Shown piece by piece: positions 1-7,748 of a stretch of 64,000 nt of DNA. Source of the DNA: Actinacidiphila rubida (lineage in GTDB: Bacteria > Actinomycetota > Actinomycetes > Streptomycetales > Streptomycetaceae); NCBI RefSeq assembly GCF_900110255.1, contig NZ_FODD01000004.1, forward strand, positions 248,001 through 312,000. The letters are read 5' to 3'. Position numbers and translations under genes: made by a program. Position 1 is the first letter of the stretch, and every line of letters starts with the position of its first letter. The notes under the pieces were generated by a model. It was given only the letters and a program-made list of their open reading frames with translations, was not told the origin of the DNA and made no database searches.

Positions 1-7
1 CACCTTA

Positions 8-69
8 CGCAACGATAAGTTGCGCATCGCACTGCCTCGTGGCAGGCTGATACGCAACAGAAGGTTGCT
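8..69. promoter_or_regulatory. tandem ArsR-type operator palindromes
   Basis: Two copies of GCAAC-N5-GTTGC lie at 9-23 and 54-68, with centres 45 bp apart, just upstream of the operon start at 85. Between them is a perfect CTGCC-TCGT-GGCAG palindrome at 32-45. ArsR-family repressors usually bind such inverted repeats and the second gene of the operon is an ArsR protein, so autoregulation is the natural inference. The second site nearly touches the GGAGG ribosome binding site. Confidence 0.6.
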
Positions 70-84
70 CATCGGAGGTGCGGT

Positions 85-534
85 GTGGAGTACGGAAAGC
101 TGGAGCGGGAGATCCACGTCGCCGCGGCCCCCGCGGTCGTGTTCGACGTGGTGAGCCGCCCCGAGCACATCAGGATGTGGTGGTCCGACGACGCGTCGCT
201 CGAGCCCGCGCCGGGTGAGGTCGGCGAGCTGGTGTGGGGCGACCGGGCCGAGGTCGCCGCGATCACCGTGGTCGACGTGGACCCGCCGCACAGGTTCTCG
301 TTCCGGTGGATCGCCCCCGACGGCGAGGTGCCGGACTCCGGCAACTCCCTCCTGGTCACCTTCGAGCTGGAGCCCTCCGGCGACGGCACGATGCTGCGCC
401 TGACCGAGAGCGGCTGGCGGGAGAAGGGCTGGGAGGCCGCCGTGCTGGAGGAGGCCTTCCACGACCACGAGCGCGGCTGGGACCTGTTCCTGCCCCGGCT
501 GCGGGACTACGCCCCGACCGTGGTGCCGCGATGA
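85..534 (+). CDS. SRPBCC (AHSA1-type) domain protein
   Basis: A 149-residue protein of the START/Bet v1-like SRPBCC superfamily in the Aha1 C-terminal-like (AHSA1) group. It shows the usual N-terminal strand and helix (IHVAAAPAVVFDVVS), the WW-containing segment after it, and a C-terminal amphipathic helix ending in W-D-L-F-L-P-R-L. These proteins bind hydrophobic ligands, and their role in pairs with ArsR regulators is poorly known. The start is GTG at 85, behind GGAGG. It overlaps the next gene by an ATGA, which suggests translational coupling. No catalytic residues can be assigned. Confidence 0.88.
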   Translation: MEYGKLEREIHVAAAPAVVFDVVSRPEHIRMWWSDDASLEPAPGEVGELVWGDRAEVAAITVVDVDPPHRFSFRWIAPDGEVPDSGNSLLVTFELEPSGDGTMLRLTESGWREKGWEAAVLEEAFHDHERGWDLFLPRLRDYAPTVVPR

Positions 535-869
535 CCGTCGCCGTCGACGACGAGCTCTGGTCGGCGATCGGCGACCCGACGCGGCGCCGCCTGCTCGACC
601 TGCTGCTCGCCCAGGGCACCGGCACGCCCACCAGCCTGAGCGACCGCCTCCCGATCTCGCGCCAGGCCGTCACCAAGCACCTGGGCGTGCTCGACCGCGC
701 CGGCCTCGTCCACGCGACGCCGATGGGCCGCGAACGGCGCTACGAGGTCGACGAGGCCCAACTCGCCCGCGCCGTCCGGCAGCTCAGCGAGGTCGGCAAG
801 AGCTGGGACGCGCGCCTCAACCGGATCAAGCGCATCGCGGAACAGATCCAGCGGCGCCAGGACAGCTGA
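531..869 (+). CDS. ArsR-family winged-helix transcriptional regulator
   Basis: A 112-residue ArsR/SmtB-type repressor. The N-terminal helix contains IGDPTRRRLLDLL, followed by the HTH recognition segment LPISRQAVTKHLGVLDRAGLV and the wing GRERRYEVD. No CxC or other metal-binding cysteines are present, so it is probably a non-metal ArsR protein responding to an organic ligand or stress. It starts with the ATG that overlaps the stop of the SRPBCC gene. SRPBCC-ArsR pairs are common in actinobacteria and usually autoregulated; the palindromes at 8-69 are the likely target. Confidence 0.9.
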   Translation: MTVAVDDELWSAIGDPTRRRLLDLLLAQGTGTPTSLSDRLPISRQAVTKHLGVLDRAGLVHATPMGRERRYEVDEAQLARAVRQLSEVGKSWDARLNRIKRIAEQIQRRQDS

Positions 870-903
870 CCGACCGGGCGCCGCGCACCTTTGGAGGACT
901 GTC

Positions 904-1716
904 ATGAGTGGATTGCTGCTGAACGACAAGACCGCCGTCATCTACGGCGGCGGAGGCGCCATCGGCGGTGCCGTGGCCAGGGTGTTCGCCCGGGAGGGCG
1001 CGCGGGTCTTCATCGCCGGGCGGACGCAGGAGAAGCTGGACGCCGTGGCGGGCGACATCGCCGACGCGGGCGGCAAGGCCGAGACCGCGCAGGTCGACGT
1101 CTTCGACCAGGAGGCGGTCGACCGGCACGCCGACGAGGTCGCGACGACGGCCGGCGGCATCGACATCGCCCTGAACGCCGTGAGCGTCATGCACGACCAG
1201 GGAACGACACTGGCGGACCTGTCGCTCGAGGAGTTCATGCGCCCGGTCGACGGCTTCCTGCGGTCGCTCTTCATCACGAGCAAGGCCGTGGCGCGCCACA
1301 TGGGCGGTGACCGCCCCGGCGTCATCCTGACGCTGTCCGAGCCCGGGTCCAAACTGGCCGTGGGCGGCATCCTCGGCCACAGCGTGAGCGCTGCCGGCAA
1401 GGAGGCCTTCACCCGGGTGCTGGCCGCGGAACTGGCTCCCCGCGACATCCGCGTGGTCGGCATCCGCCCCCACGCCGTCGTCGACGCCCCCGCCGCCGGC
1501 TCCTACACCGAAGAGCTCTTCCAGCCGCTCGCCGCGGGCGCCGGCCAGTCCGTCCGCGATCTCCTCGAAGGCGGCGCCATGGCCGAAGGCACCCTCCTCA
1601 AGCGCCTGCCCACCCTCTCCCAAGTGGCCGAGACCGCGGCGTTCCTGGCATCGGACCGGGCCGCCTCCCTCACCGCCACCACCGTCAACCTCTCCGCCGG
1701 CACCCTCACCGACTGA
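904..1716 (+). CDS. SDR-family protein lacking the catalytic tyrosine
   Basis: A 270-residue short-chain dehydrogenase/reductase. The N-terminal nucleotide-binding loop is GGGGAIG (residues about 16-22), NAVS replaces the usual NNAG, and the C-terminal part follows the family (LAPRDIRVVGIRP). The YxxxK active site reads SAAGK: the lysine is kept but the tyrosine is serine. It may therefore be a non-canonical reductase or a ligand-binding protein rather than a normal oxidoreductase. The ATG at 904 follows TTTGGAGGAC, 34 bases after the ArsR stop, so it probably belongs to the same operon. Confidence 0.88.
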   Translation: MSGLLLNDKTAVIYGGGGAIGGAVARVFAREGARVFIAGRTQEKLDAVAGDIADAGGKAETAQVDVFDQEAVDRHADEVATTAGGIDIALNAVSVMHDQGTTLADLSLEEFMRPVDGFLRSLFITSKAVARHMGGDRPGVILTLSEPGSKLAVGGILGHSVSAAGKEAFTRVLAAELAPRDIRVVGIRPHAVVDAPAAGSYTEELFQPLAAGAGQSVRDLLEGGAMAEGTLLKRLPTLSQVAETAAFLASDRAASLTATTVNLSAGTLTD

Positions 1717-1755
1717 ACCCCGCGCCGCGGTGGCGATGTGCCGTCGCGCACCCCC

Positions 1756-2181
1756 TCAGCGCGGCATGACGGCGGAGTGCTGATCGCGCAGGGCGGCCCA
1801 GGCGGCCTGCTGTTCGGGGACGACCGAGCCGGGCACGGGCCGTCCGGCGCGGTCCAGCAGGACAAGGGCCGTGGCGATGAGCCCCACGGTCAGCGTGCGC
1901 TGGATTCCCTGCTCCGTCGCGCCGTACTCGGCCAGCGCGGCGGAGCAGAACGCCTCGAGAAGGGAATCGTCCACGCGGCACTCGCCGTTGACGACGTCAC
2001 CGCATCCCGAGGGCGCCCGCAAGAGGTCCGCGAGCAGCGCCGCGTGGCCGAGGAACAGGACGGCGACCCGGTCGTCGGGACGCCACAGGCCGGTGCCGGC
2101 GGCGGAATGCGTCGGGCCGGTTCTGAACCAGGTGTGGGACACGGGGAACCGGGCGCCTTCGGGAGCACCGTCAGAACTCAT
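1756..2181 (-). CDS. hypothetical protein, last gene of the toxin locus
   Basis: A 141-residue protein of no family I recognise. It is mainly helical by appearance, with no signal peptide or membrane segment, and is mildly acidic. It lies downstream of, and on the same strand as, the toxin and SitI3-like immunity genes, 57 bases after the latter. By position it could be a second immunity protein, an orphan immunity gene or an accessory factor. The start is ATG at 2181, with a purine-rich AAAGGG 10-15 bases upstream; an in-frame GTG at 2208 is an alternative. Confidence 0.65.
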   Translation of the reverse strand: MSSDGAPEGARFPVSHTWFRTGPTHSAAGTGLWRPDDRVAVLFLGHAALLADLLRAPSGCGDVVNGECRVDDSLLEAFCSAALAEYGATEQGIQRTLTVGLIATALVLLDRAGRPVPGSVVPEQQAAWAALRDQHSAVMPR

Positions 2182-2212
2182 GGAATCCAGGACCCTTTCA
2201 CCCGTCACTCGT

Positions 2213-2248
2213 CACCGTCACTCGCCACTCGTCATTCGTCACTCGTCA
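2213..2248. repeat. short tandem repeats in the intergenic gap
   Basis: The gap between the two small genes of the toxin locus holds about five imperfect tandem copies of a 7-9 base unit resembling GTCACTC. Slippage-prone repeats like this can vary in number between strains. No function is visible. Confidence 0.6.
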
Positions 2249-2721
2249 GAAAAGGCGTACGTCGCGCGGCGGTAGGGCTGCTGGACGGCAGCCAGGCGCT
2301 GCGGGGACCACAGGTCGTCCCTCTCGTTCAGGCTCAGGTCGTCGCCGCGGCGGAGCAGCCAGATGATCTCGTCGTGGTATTCCAGCGCGGCGTCACCGGG
2401 AACCTGGTCCAGCAGTCCCGCCACGAGCAGGATGACGTCGTCCTCCTGACCGGCCAGGTCCGCCTCCTTGTCGAACACGAACGCCACCCGCACGCTCGGG
2501 GAGATGCCGAGATCGGTGACCAGCGGGCTCCAGGGCTGCGGGCGGGTCGCGACGACCCGGATCCAGGTGCCGTGCTCCGAGACGACTCCGGGGTCCAGGA
2601 GCGCCTCGGGCGTCACGGCCGCCGCGAGCAGGCCGGCGCCGGACCCGATGGCCTTGAGCGCGCGTGCGACTTCGGCCGGCGGCATCGTCGTGGCGATGCT
2701 GAAGCTGTGGGAGATTGCCAT
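2239..2721 (-). CDS. SitI3-like immunity protein
   Basis: A 160-residue cytosolic protein that begins MAISHSFSIATTMP and contains the pattern VRVAFVFDKE and the acidic ending DEIIWLLRRGDDLSLNERDD. This resembles the SitI3 family, known as the cognate immunity protein of SitA3-type toxins in Myxococcus. It starts 25 bases downstream of the toxin gene on the same strand, the standard arrangement for an immunity gene. The expected role is to bind the tRNase tip of the neighbouring toxin and protect the producer. The start ATG at 2721 has only a weak ribosome binding site. Family assignment is from recollection of sequence style, not a search. Confidence 0.72.
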   Translation of the reverse strand: MAISHSFSIATTMPPAEVARALKAIGSGAGLLAAAVTPEALLDPGVVSEHGTWIRVVATRPQPWSPLVTDLGISPSVRVAFVFDKEADLAGQEDDVILLVAGLLDQVPGDAALEYHDEIIWLLRRGDDLSLNERDDLWSPQRLAAVQQPYRRATYAFSDE

Positions 2722-2746
2722 GTCAGGGTGATCCGTCTCGATGGTT

Positions 2747-4174
2747 CTACGGGTACAGGTGCAGGACGTTGCCCTGCTTGTCGATGACGATGACCTCTTT
2801 CAGCCCTTCGATCGGCCAGTCATGGAGCTGGGAACGAAGTTTCCCGACGTCCGCGGAACTGTCGGCGAGGTTCACCACGACGCGGTCGGTCTGGCCGTCC
2901 TCGACTTTCTGGGAGATCCTGCTGGCGATGTTGCGGGGGTTCCCCGTCGAGGGAGCCACGTTGTCGAACACCTGGCCCTCGACCCGGTAGTCAGGGTTCT
3001 TGTCACCGGGAATGTCGGGGTTCTGCTCCACGTCATAACCCGATTTGGCCAGGGTATCGGCCGACTCGTTCTCCCGCTGCAGCGCCAGCTTGTTCTCGGG
3101 GGCGTCGCCGTCGTTGATCGGGGTCCGGCGTCCCCGTGGCGCGGCTTCGGGGTTCGGTTCGTTCGAGGGTCCCGTGCGCGACTCGGTGGCCGACGGGTCC
3201 CAGTCGCCTCCACCGCCCGAACCCCCGTCGGAGGTCATGTTCACCCGGTCAGGACCCGCCGCGTCGTGGGCGATGGTGCTCGCGCCCAGGCCCGCCAGGC
3301 TCAGCCCTCCCGTGATGGCCGCCGCGGACACCACGGCGGTAGGCACGCCCAGAAGCGCTCCGATGCCCGTGGCGTCGAGGACGACCCCGCCGATCTCGCC
3401 GCCGGCGCCCAGCGTCGCGAGCCCGATGCCCCCGAGGACCTCCATCACGGCGCCCGCGTCGTGGGCCATCGCGTTGCCGAGGGAGGCGAGATCCGAGAGC
3501 GCGGTCTCGCCGACGTTCTCCAAGGTGTGGCCGACGTCGGACAGGGCGTCGCCCACGGAGTGGCGCACCTTGTCCCACCGGCTGTCGTGCAGCCCGTCGT
3601 GGGTGATCGCCCGGTGGATGCGCTGCTCGGCAGCCCTGGCCGCGTTGTCCCGCACGTCCTTCGCCGCCCGCAACGCGGTCTTCGCGTCGCCCAGGGCCGA
3701 CGCGGCGGCCTCCTGCTGCTTCTTGAGGCCGGCGAGGGTCGGATCGGACGGGTCGGTGCCCTGGGGAAGCGCGGCCATCTTCGTGGTGGCGGCCCTGTGG
3801 TCGGCGTCGGCGGTCTGGGCGTCCTTGAGCGCCTTGTCCGCCATCTTCTGGGCCTGTTCGAGTGCGCTCGCCCAGTCCGCCTCGCTCCCCTCCCGTACCT
3901 GCGATCCCATGGCCTCCGCGGCTATGTGGTAGCGGTGGTACGCCTTGCGCAGAGTGCCCTCGGCCGAGTCCGCGGCGTCCCGGAAACGGTCGGCGGCCTT
4001 GGACTTCCAGGACTCCACCGAGGCGAGGGCCTTGATCTCACCCGCCTGCCGCCAGATCCGCTCCGCCGTCTCGCCGAGTGCCGTTCCGAGCAGCGCGACG
4101 GCGTCGGGGTCCCCCGGTATCGGGTCCGCGTCCTCGTCGAGAACGGCCCACTCGTGAACGGGCGGGCGCCTCAC
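2747..4174 (-). CDS. polymorphic toxin: T7SS-type N-terminus, CdiA-like tRNase C-terminus
   Basis: A 475-residue modular toxin. Residues about 1-230 are helical and alanine-rich, with W-containing turns (SVESWKSKAADRF), as in the putative T7SS-secreted domain of actinobacterial polymorphic toxins. Residues about 230-310 form a hydrophobic, glycine-rich stretch that could insert into or cross a membrane. A low-complexity Gly/Ser/Pro linker follows. From about residue 360 comes a compact tip containing ENESADTLAKSGYDVEQNP, NPDYRVEG, NIASRI, GQTDRVVVNL and LKEVIVID. This closely resembles the CdiA C-terminal tRNase domain of contact-dependent inhibition systems. It starts with GTG in a GTGA overlap with the upstream WXG-like gene. 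No T7SS core genes are in the window, so secretion machinery must lie elsewhere. Confidence 0.85.
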   Translation of the reverse strand: MRRPPVHEWAVLDEDADPIPGDPDAVALLGTALGETAERIWRQAGEIKALASVESWKSKAADRFRDAADSAEGTLRKAYHRYHIAAEAMGSQVREGSEADWASALEQAQKMADKALKDAQTADADHRAATTKMAALPQGTDPSDPTLAGLKKQQEAAASALGDAKTALRAAKDVRDNAARAAEQRIHRAITHDGLHDSRWDKVRHSVGDALSDVGHTLENVGETALSDLASLGNAMAHDAGAVMEVLGGIGLATLGAGGEIGGVVLDATGIGALLGVPTAVVSAAAITGGLSLAGLGASTIAHDAAGPDRVNMTSDGGSGGGGDWDPSATESRTGPSNEPNPEAAPRGRRTPINDGDAPENKLALQRENESADTLAKSGYDVEQNPDIPGDKNPDYRVEGQVFDNVAPSTGNPRNIASRISQKVEDGQTDRVVVNLADSSADVGKLRSQLHDWPIEGLKEVIVIDKQGNVLHLYP

Positions 4175-4491
4175 TCGGGCGGGCCCTGCTGCTTCGCCGC
4201 GGCGTCCTCGCGCCGCAACGCGTCGGCCAGCGCCTTGTCCACGCCGTCATAGGTGTCGGCGGCGTCCTCGGTGGCCATGCCCAGCGTGCGGATCTGGTCG
4301 GCCAGGTGCTCCCGGTGGATCTTCCAGTTGCTGCCGAAGGAGTGGAACGCGCCGGTGATCCGGGAGTCTCCCAGCTCAGCCTGGGAGTAACCGTCGGCAG
4401 GATTGGCGTGACCGGTGAACTCGTCGTAGATCCGCTGCAGTTCGCGTGAACAGTCACGAATGCGCTTCGTGTCCGCTGTCAGATCGCTCAA
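4171..4491 (-). CDS. WXG100-like small partner protein
   Basis: A 106-residue, mostly helical protein whose length and helix-turn-helix layout fit the ESAT-6/WXG100 superfamily. The turn reads FGSNWKIH, so the tryptophan is kept but the glycine is not. It precedes the toxin and overlaps it by GTGA, as expected for a secretion partner or chaperone. The start is TTG at 4491 behind GGGGGG; no ATG or GTG occurs near the N-terminus of the helix. Confidence 0.7.
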   Translation of the reverse strand: MSDLTADTKRIRDCSRELQRIYDEFTGHANPADGYSQAELGDSRITGAFHSFGSNWKIHREHLADQIRTLGMATEDAADTYDGVDKALADALRREDAAAKQQGPPE

Positions 4492-4614
4492 GATCCCCCC
4501 AGTCTCCGGCGAGCTCCCCGAGCACCAGACTAGCCACGCCCACGCGCCGGCGCCCCGCCTGTTCGGTCACAACCGCGTGCCGTTGATGGTGCGGGGAGTT
4601 CGGTGGGGAGCGGG

Positions 4615-6174
4615 TCATGCCATCGGTGGGCGCAGGCCGGGAAAAAGCGTGTGTGCGCTCTCGTGGACGATCGCCATGGCCTCCTGGCCTTTCAGCGGAG
4701 CCCTTTCGTCGATCTGCGGCACGCTGGCGCCCATCTGCTCGACCAGGGCGAGGTAGCCGTGGAACAGGGCGGTGGCCAGTGGGTTGAGTGGTGCGTCGGG
4801 CGGGACCAGGTCCTGGTCGAACGCGGGGACCGCCTGGGCAGCGATGTCGGGCCAGTCCTGTGGATCGCGTGGCCGATCGAGGCTCAGGATGGCCGACAGG
4901 TCCGGGGCGTCGGCATCCCGGGCTGTGAGGGGCGGGCCGAGATTCCAGCGTTCGCGGAGCGTGCGGATGACCGAGGTGTGGTGGTGGACGTGGTTGACGA
5001 CGGTCCGTTCGGGCACCCAGGCGGAGATCGCGATCGCGGGAAGGCGGACGCCAAGGCGGTCGAAGGCGAAGCCCATCTGCCCCGCTGGCGCGCCGGGCTC
5101 CGGGGGGACGGCGCGGGGCGGGGCTATGTGGTCGTAGGTGCCGCCGTGTTCGTCGAAGACGACCATCAGCAGCGTGTTGAAGGCATTCGAGCCCTCCGGC
5201 GCATTCGACGAGCGGACTGCACCGTAGATCTCGGCCAGCAGGGCCTCGCCGCCCAGGAGGGACGAGGGTGCGTCGAAGGGCATTCCGTGGAGCAGGGCGG
5301 ATTCCGGCGGGTGCATGTCGTTGTGCCCGTGCCACAGGTTGGGCTCGATGAACGCGTAGGTGGGCAGCGTGCCGGCAGCGGCGTCCTCCAGGAACCGGTC
5401 CACGGTGACGAAGTGGGTGGCGAACCGCCGGCGCAGCCGCGGGCCGTGGATCAGCCCGGTGAAGGGGATCGAACTCGGCGCGTCCACGTAGACCCGCCAG
5501 GTCAAGCCGTTCGCCTCCAGCCGCTCGAAGACCGTCTCGGCGTTGTTGTGCAGCGGGAAGGTGCGGTACGGGGCGTTGACGACAAAGCCCGAAGCGCTCG
5601 CGGCGTGGAAGAACGAGCGGTTGGTGAACGTCTGCGAGGGTACCTCGGCGAACCAGTGGTCGAACGTGGCGAATCCCCGTGCCAGCGTTGACAGCACCGG
5701 CATCTGCTCGGAGGTGTACCCGGCCATGATCTGCGCGTACTCGCGGTACTTCGGCTGGCGGCCCAACTCTGCCCGGAACGCGCTGATGTAGTCGGTGACG
5801 AATCCGTCCATCGTCGGCGCGCGCCCGGGTCGTGGCGTGTTGAACGGGGCGGCCATGTCCTCTGCCAGCACCCCCCGGTTGCTCTCGGGGTCGATCACGC
5901 CGAAGAGCTGGGTATTGACGTGCGGGTACTCCTCGCCCGGATCCGGGTTCGGCGTGTCCATCGTCTCGGCGGTCCCGTAGGGGACGATCTGGTGGCCCGA
6001 GTGCTCCTCGGCCCAGCCAGGGATCGGGTTCGAGAGGTCTTTGCCGAGGACACCTTCGAATGCGGCGACCTCGCCCGGCTGGTACAGCTGCCCGAGCAAG
6101 TTGTCGAACGACCGGTTCTCGAACATCAACACGACCACATGGTCCAGGCCATGGCTGCCGTCGGTGGCGGACAT
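4615..6174 (-). CDS. phosphoesterase family protein (phospholipase C/acid phosphatase type)
   Basis: A 519-residue member of the phosphoesterase family (PF04185) that includes non-hemolytic phospholipases C and AcpA-type phosphatases. The N-terminal metal site DHVVVLMFENRSFDNLLG is intact, as are FIEPNLWHGHNDMHPP and the second site VVFDEHGGTYDHI near residue 370. They should hydrolyse phosphodiesters or phosphomonoesters. The start is ATG at 6174, with GGAGG eight bases upstream. Most relatives are Tat-exported, but this start gives no signal peptide, and the open frame upstream does not encode an obvious one either. It may therefore act in the cytosol or leave by another route. Confidence 0.88.
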   Translation of the reverse strand: MSATDGSHGLDHVVVLMFENRSFDNLLGQLYQPGEVAAFEGVLGKDLSNPIPGWAEEHSGHQIVPYGTAETMDTPNPDPGEEYPHVNTQLFGVIDPESNRGVLAEDMAAPFNTPRPGRAPTMDGFVTDYISAFRAELGRQPKYREYAQIMAGYTSEQMPVLSTLARGFATFDHWFAEVPSQTFTNRSFFHAASASGFVVNAPYRTFPLHNNAETVFERLEANGLTWRVYVDAPSSIPFTGLIHGPRLRRRFATHFVTVDRFLEDAAAGTLPTYAFIEPNLWHGHNDMHPPESALLHGMPFDAPSSLLGGEALLAEIYGAVRSSNAPEGSNAFNTLLMVVFDEHGGTYDHIAPPRAVPPEPGAPAGQMGFAFDRLGVRLPAIAISAWVPERTVVNHVHHHTSVIRTLRERWNLGPPLTARDADAPDLSAILSLDRPRDPQDWPDIAAQAVPAFDQDLVPPDAPLNPLATALFHGYLALVEQMGASVPQIDERAPLKGQEAMAIVHESAHTLFPGLRPPMA

Positions 6175-6446
6175 CAGTGGCCTCCGATCCGCGCGCCCCC
6201 TGTCCCCGCAGTCGATTCCACTGTTCTCTTGCTCTGTACCGCTGTCAAAAGAAGGCAGCCGAGCCCGCACGATCAGGCCGATGACCAGCGCAAACGCGCG
6301 CCCCTCTCGCAGCTTCAAGAGCCGGGCAGCGCCTCTCGAATCCGCCGTGACAAGGGCGTCCATCGGGGCGGCGGCCCCGTCTGAGCGAGCGGCTGACGGT
6401 GGCCCGGCGAATGCGTCGGAGGCTGGGCTCGGCGGCCGCCGCTGCT

Positions 6447-7643
6447 TCATGGGATGAACTTCACCTCGGGGAAGGCCGCGCTCGGGCCGTCGAGGCGATG
6501 CCCTCGGCGGTGCCGGAGGTGCAGGTCGAAGAAGGCGAGCGGGTAGGCCTGTTGGATCCGTACCGACCGGGCCGGGTCCAGGGTGCCGATCCAGTCCTGG
6601 ATCTGCTCCTCGGTCATCCCGAGGATCTTGCCCGCTTGCGGGATCAGCGTCGCGTTGTCGCCGTACGAGTTGTGGATGGCCCCGTCGGCCTGGATGTCGA
6701 GCCGCCAGCCGCGAAGACGAGTCCAGAACTCCTCGACGTCGGGCATGGCGGCCCGGGTGAACACGGCGGTCATCATCATGAACGGCCGGTCCAAGTCAGC
6801 GGTGATGGTCGGCTGCATCGGGCCGTCGATGCTGAGCCCGGCGCGGACGCGCCGGTCGGCGAGCATGGTGAGCGCGGTGGCGGTGCCACCCTTCGACCAG
6901 CCGAACGCTCCCATGCACCGCGGGTCGAGGGCGCCGAGCAAGCCCTGGGGCAGTGCCTTGCCGTCGACGTCGGGGTTGTGCCCGGCGGCGAGGCTCTCCA
7001 CGCAGTCGAGAAGGAACGTGAGGTCGGCGGCGAAATCCCTCGGGTACATCGGAACGTCGTCCGGGATGACCACCCGTCCGTCGGGGAACTCGGTGAACGT
7101 GTCGTGGGTGTGGTCGACGGTGACCACGGCGTAGCCATGGCTGGCGAGTTCCTGGACCATGATGGTGTGGTCGCTGCGGTGGCTGCCCGAGCCGTGCGCG
7201 TACACGATGACGGGGAGGCGGTGGCCCGTGCGGCGCACGGGCGCGCCAAGGTGCCCGGCGGTGAGCGGGCCGAGCGCGGGGTCGAGGGGGAAGCCGACGT
7301 CGGCGAGGAACGCCCGCAGTGCGCCCTCGGCCATCCACGGGGCGCGCGGCAGGTTCTCCGTCCTGCGGGCGGGGTACCAGACGCTGGCCATCAACTCGCG
7401 GTAACGCCCCGGGCCGGCCGCAGGATCCGGACGGGAAGCGTCGACGAGGTGCAGGGGCACCGTGCCCACCGGGTACGGTCCGGTGGGCACGGGCAGGGTG
7501 AGCGGCACCGGGTCCGGGGCGGTCGAAGCCGCCCACGCCTGGTGTGCGGCACCCAGCGGCACGGCGGCCCCGACTGCCAGCGCGGCCCCGAGCATGCGGC
7601 GGCGCGTCATTCCTTCTCGGTTCATGAACGGAGTGGTGGTCAC
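6447..7643 (-). CDS. Tat-exported alpha/beta hydrolase (PAF acetylhydrolase/lipase-like)
   Basis: A 398-residue secreted serine esterase. The N-terminus has a twin-arginine signal (MTRRRMLGAALAVGA, cleavage near AWA-A). The oxyanion region is YAHGSGSHRS, the nucleophile elbow is GWSKGG, and a histidine near the end (YGDNATL to HLRHRR region) would complete the triad. The fold resembles platelet-activating factor acetylhydrolase and related lipases. The substrate is unknown. GTG at 7643 is preferred because GGGAGG precedes it; the internal ATG ahead of the twin arginines is an alternative. Confidence 0.85.
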   Translation of the reverse strand: MTTTPFMNREGMTRRRMLGAALAVGAAVPLGAAHQAWAASTAPDPVPLTLPVPTGPYPVGTVPLHLVDASRPDPAAGPGRYRELMASVWYPARRTENLPRAPWMAEGALRAFLADVGFPLDPALGPLTAGHLGAPVRRTGHRLPVIVYAHGSGSHRSDHTIMVQELASHGYAVVTVDHTHDTFTEFPDGRVVIPDDVPMYPRDFAADLTFLLDCVESLAAGHNPDVDGKALPQGLLGALDPRCMGAFGWSKGGTATALTMLADRRVRAGLSIDGPMQPTITADLDRPFMMMTAVFTRAAMPDVEEFWTRLRGWRLDIQADGAIHNSYGDNATLIPQAGKILGMTEEQIQDWIGTLDPARSVRIQQAYPLAFFDLHLRHRRGHRLDGPSAAFPEVKFIP

Positions 7644-7748
7644 GGACCCTCCCTGGGGTCTGGGCGGCACTGGGTTTCCGGGCAGCATCGGGCCGCCCGG
7701 TGATGGGGGCGCCGGGCCCGCCCGGCAGGGTTTCGGTCGGGGATCAGC

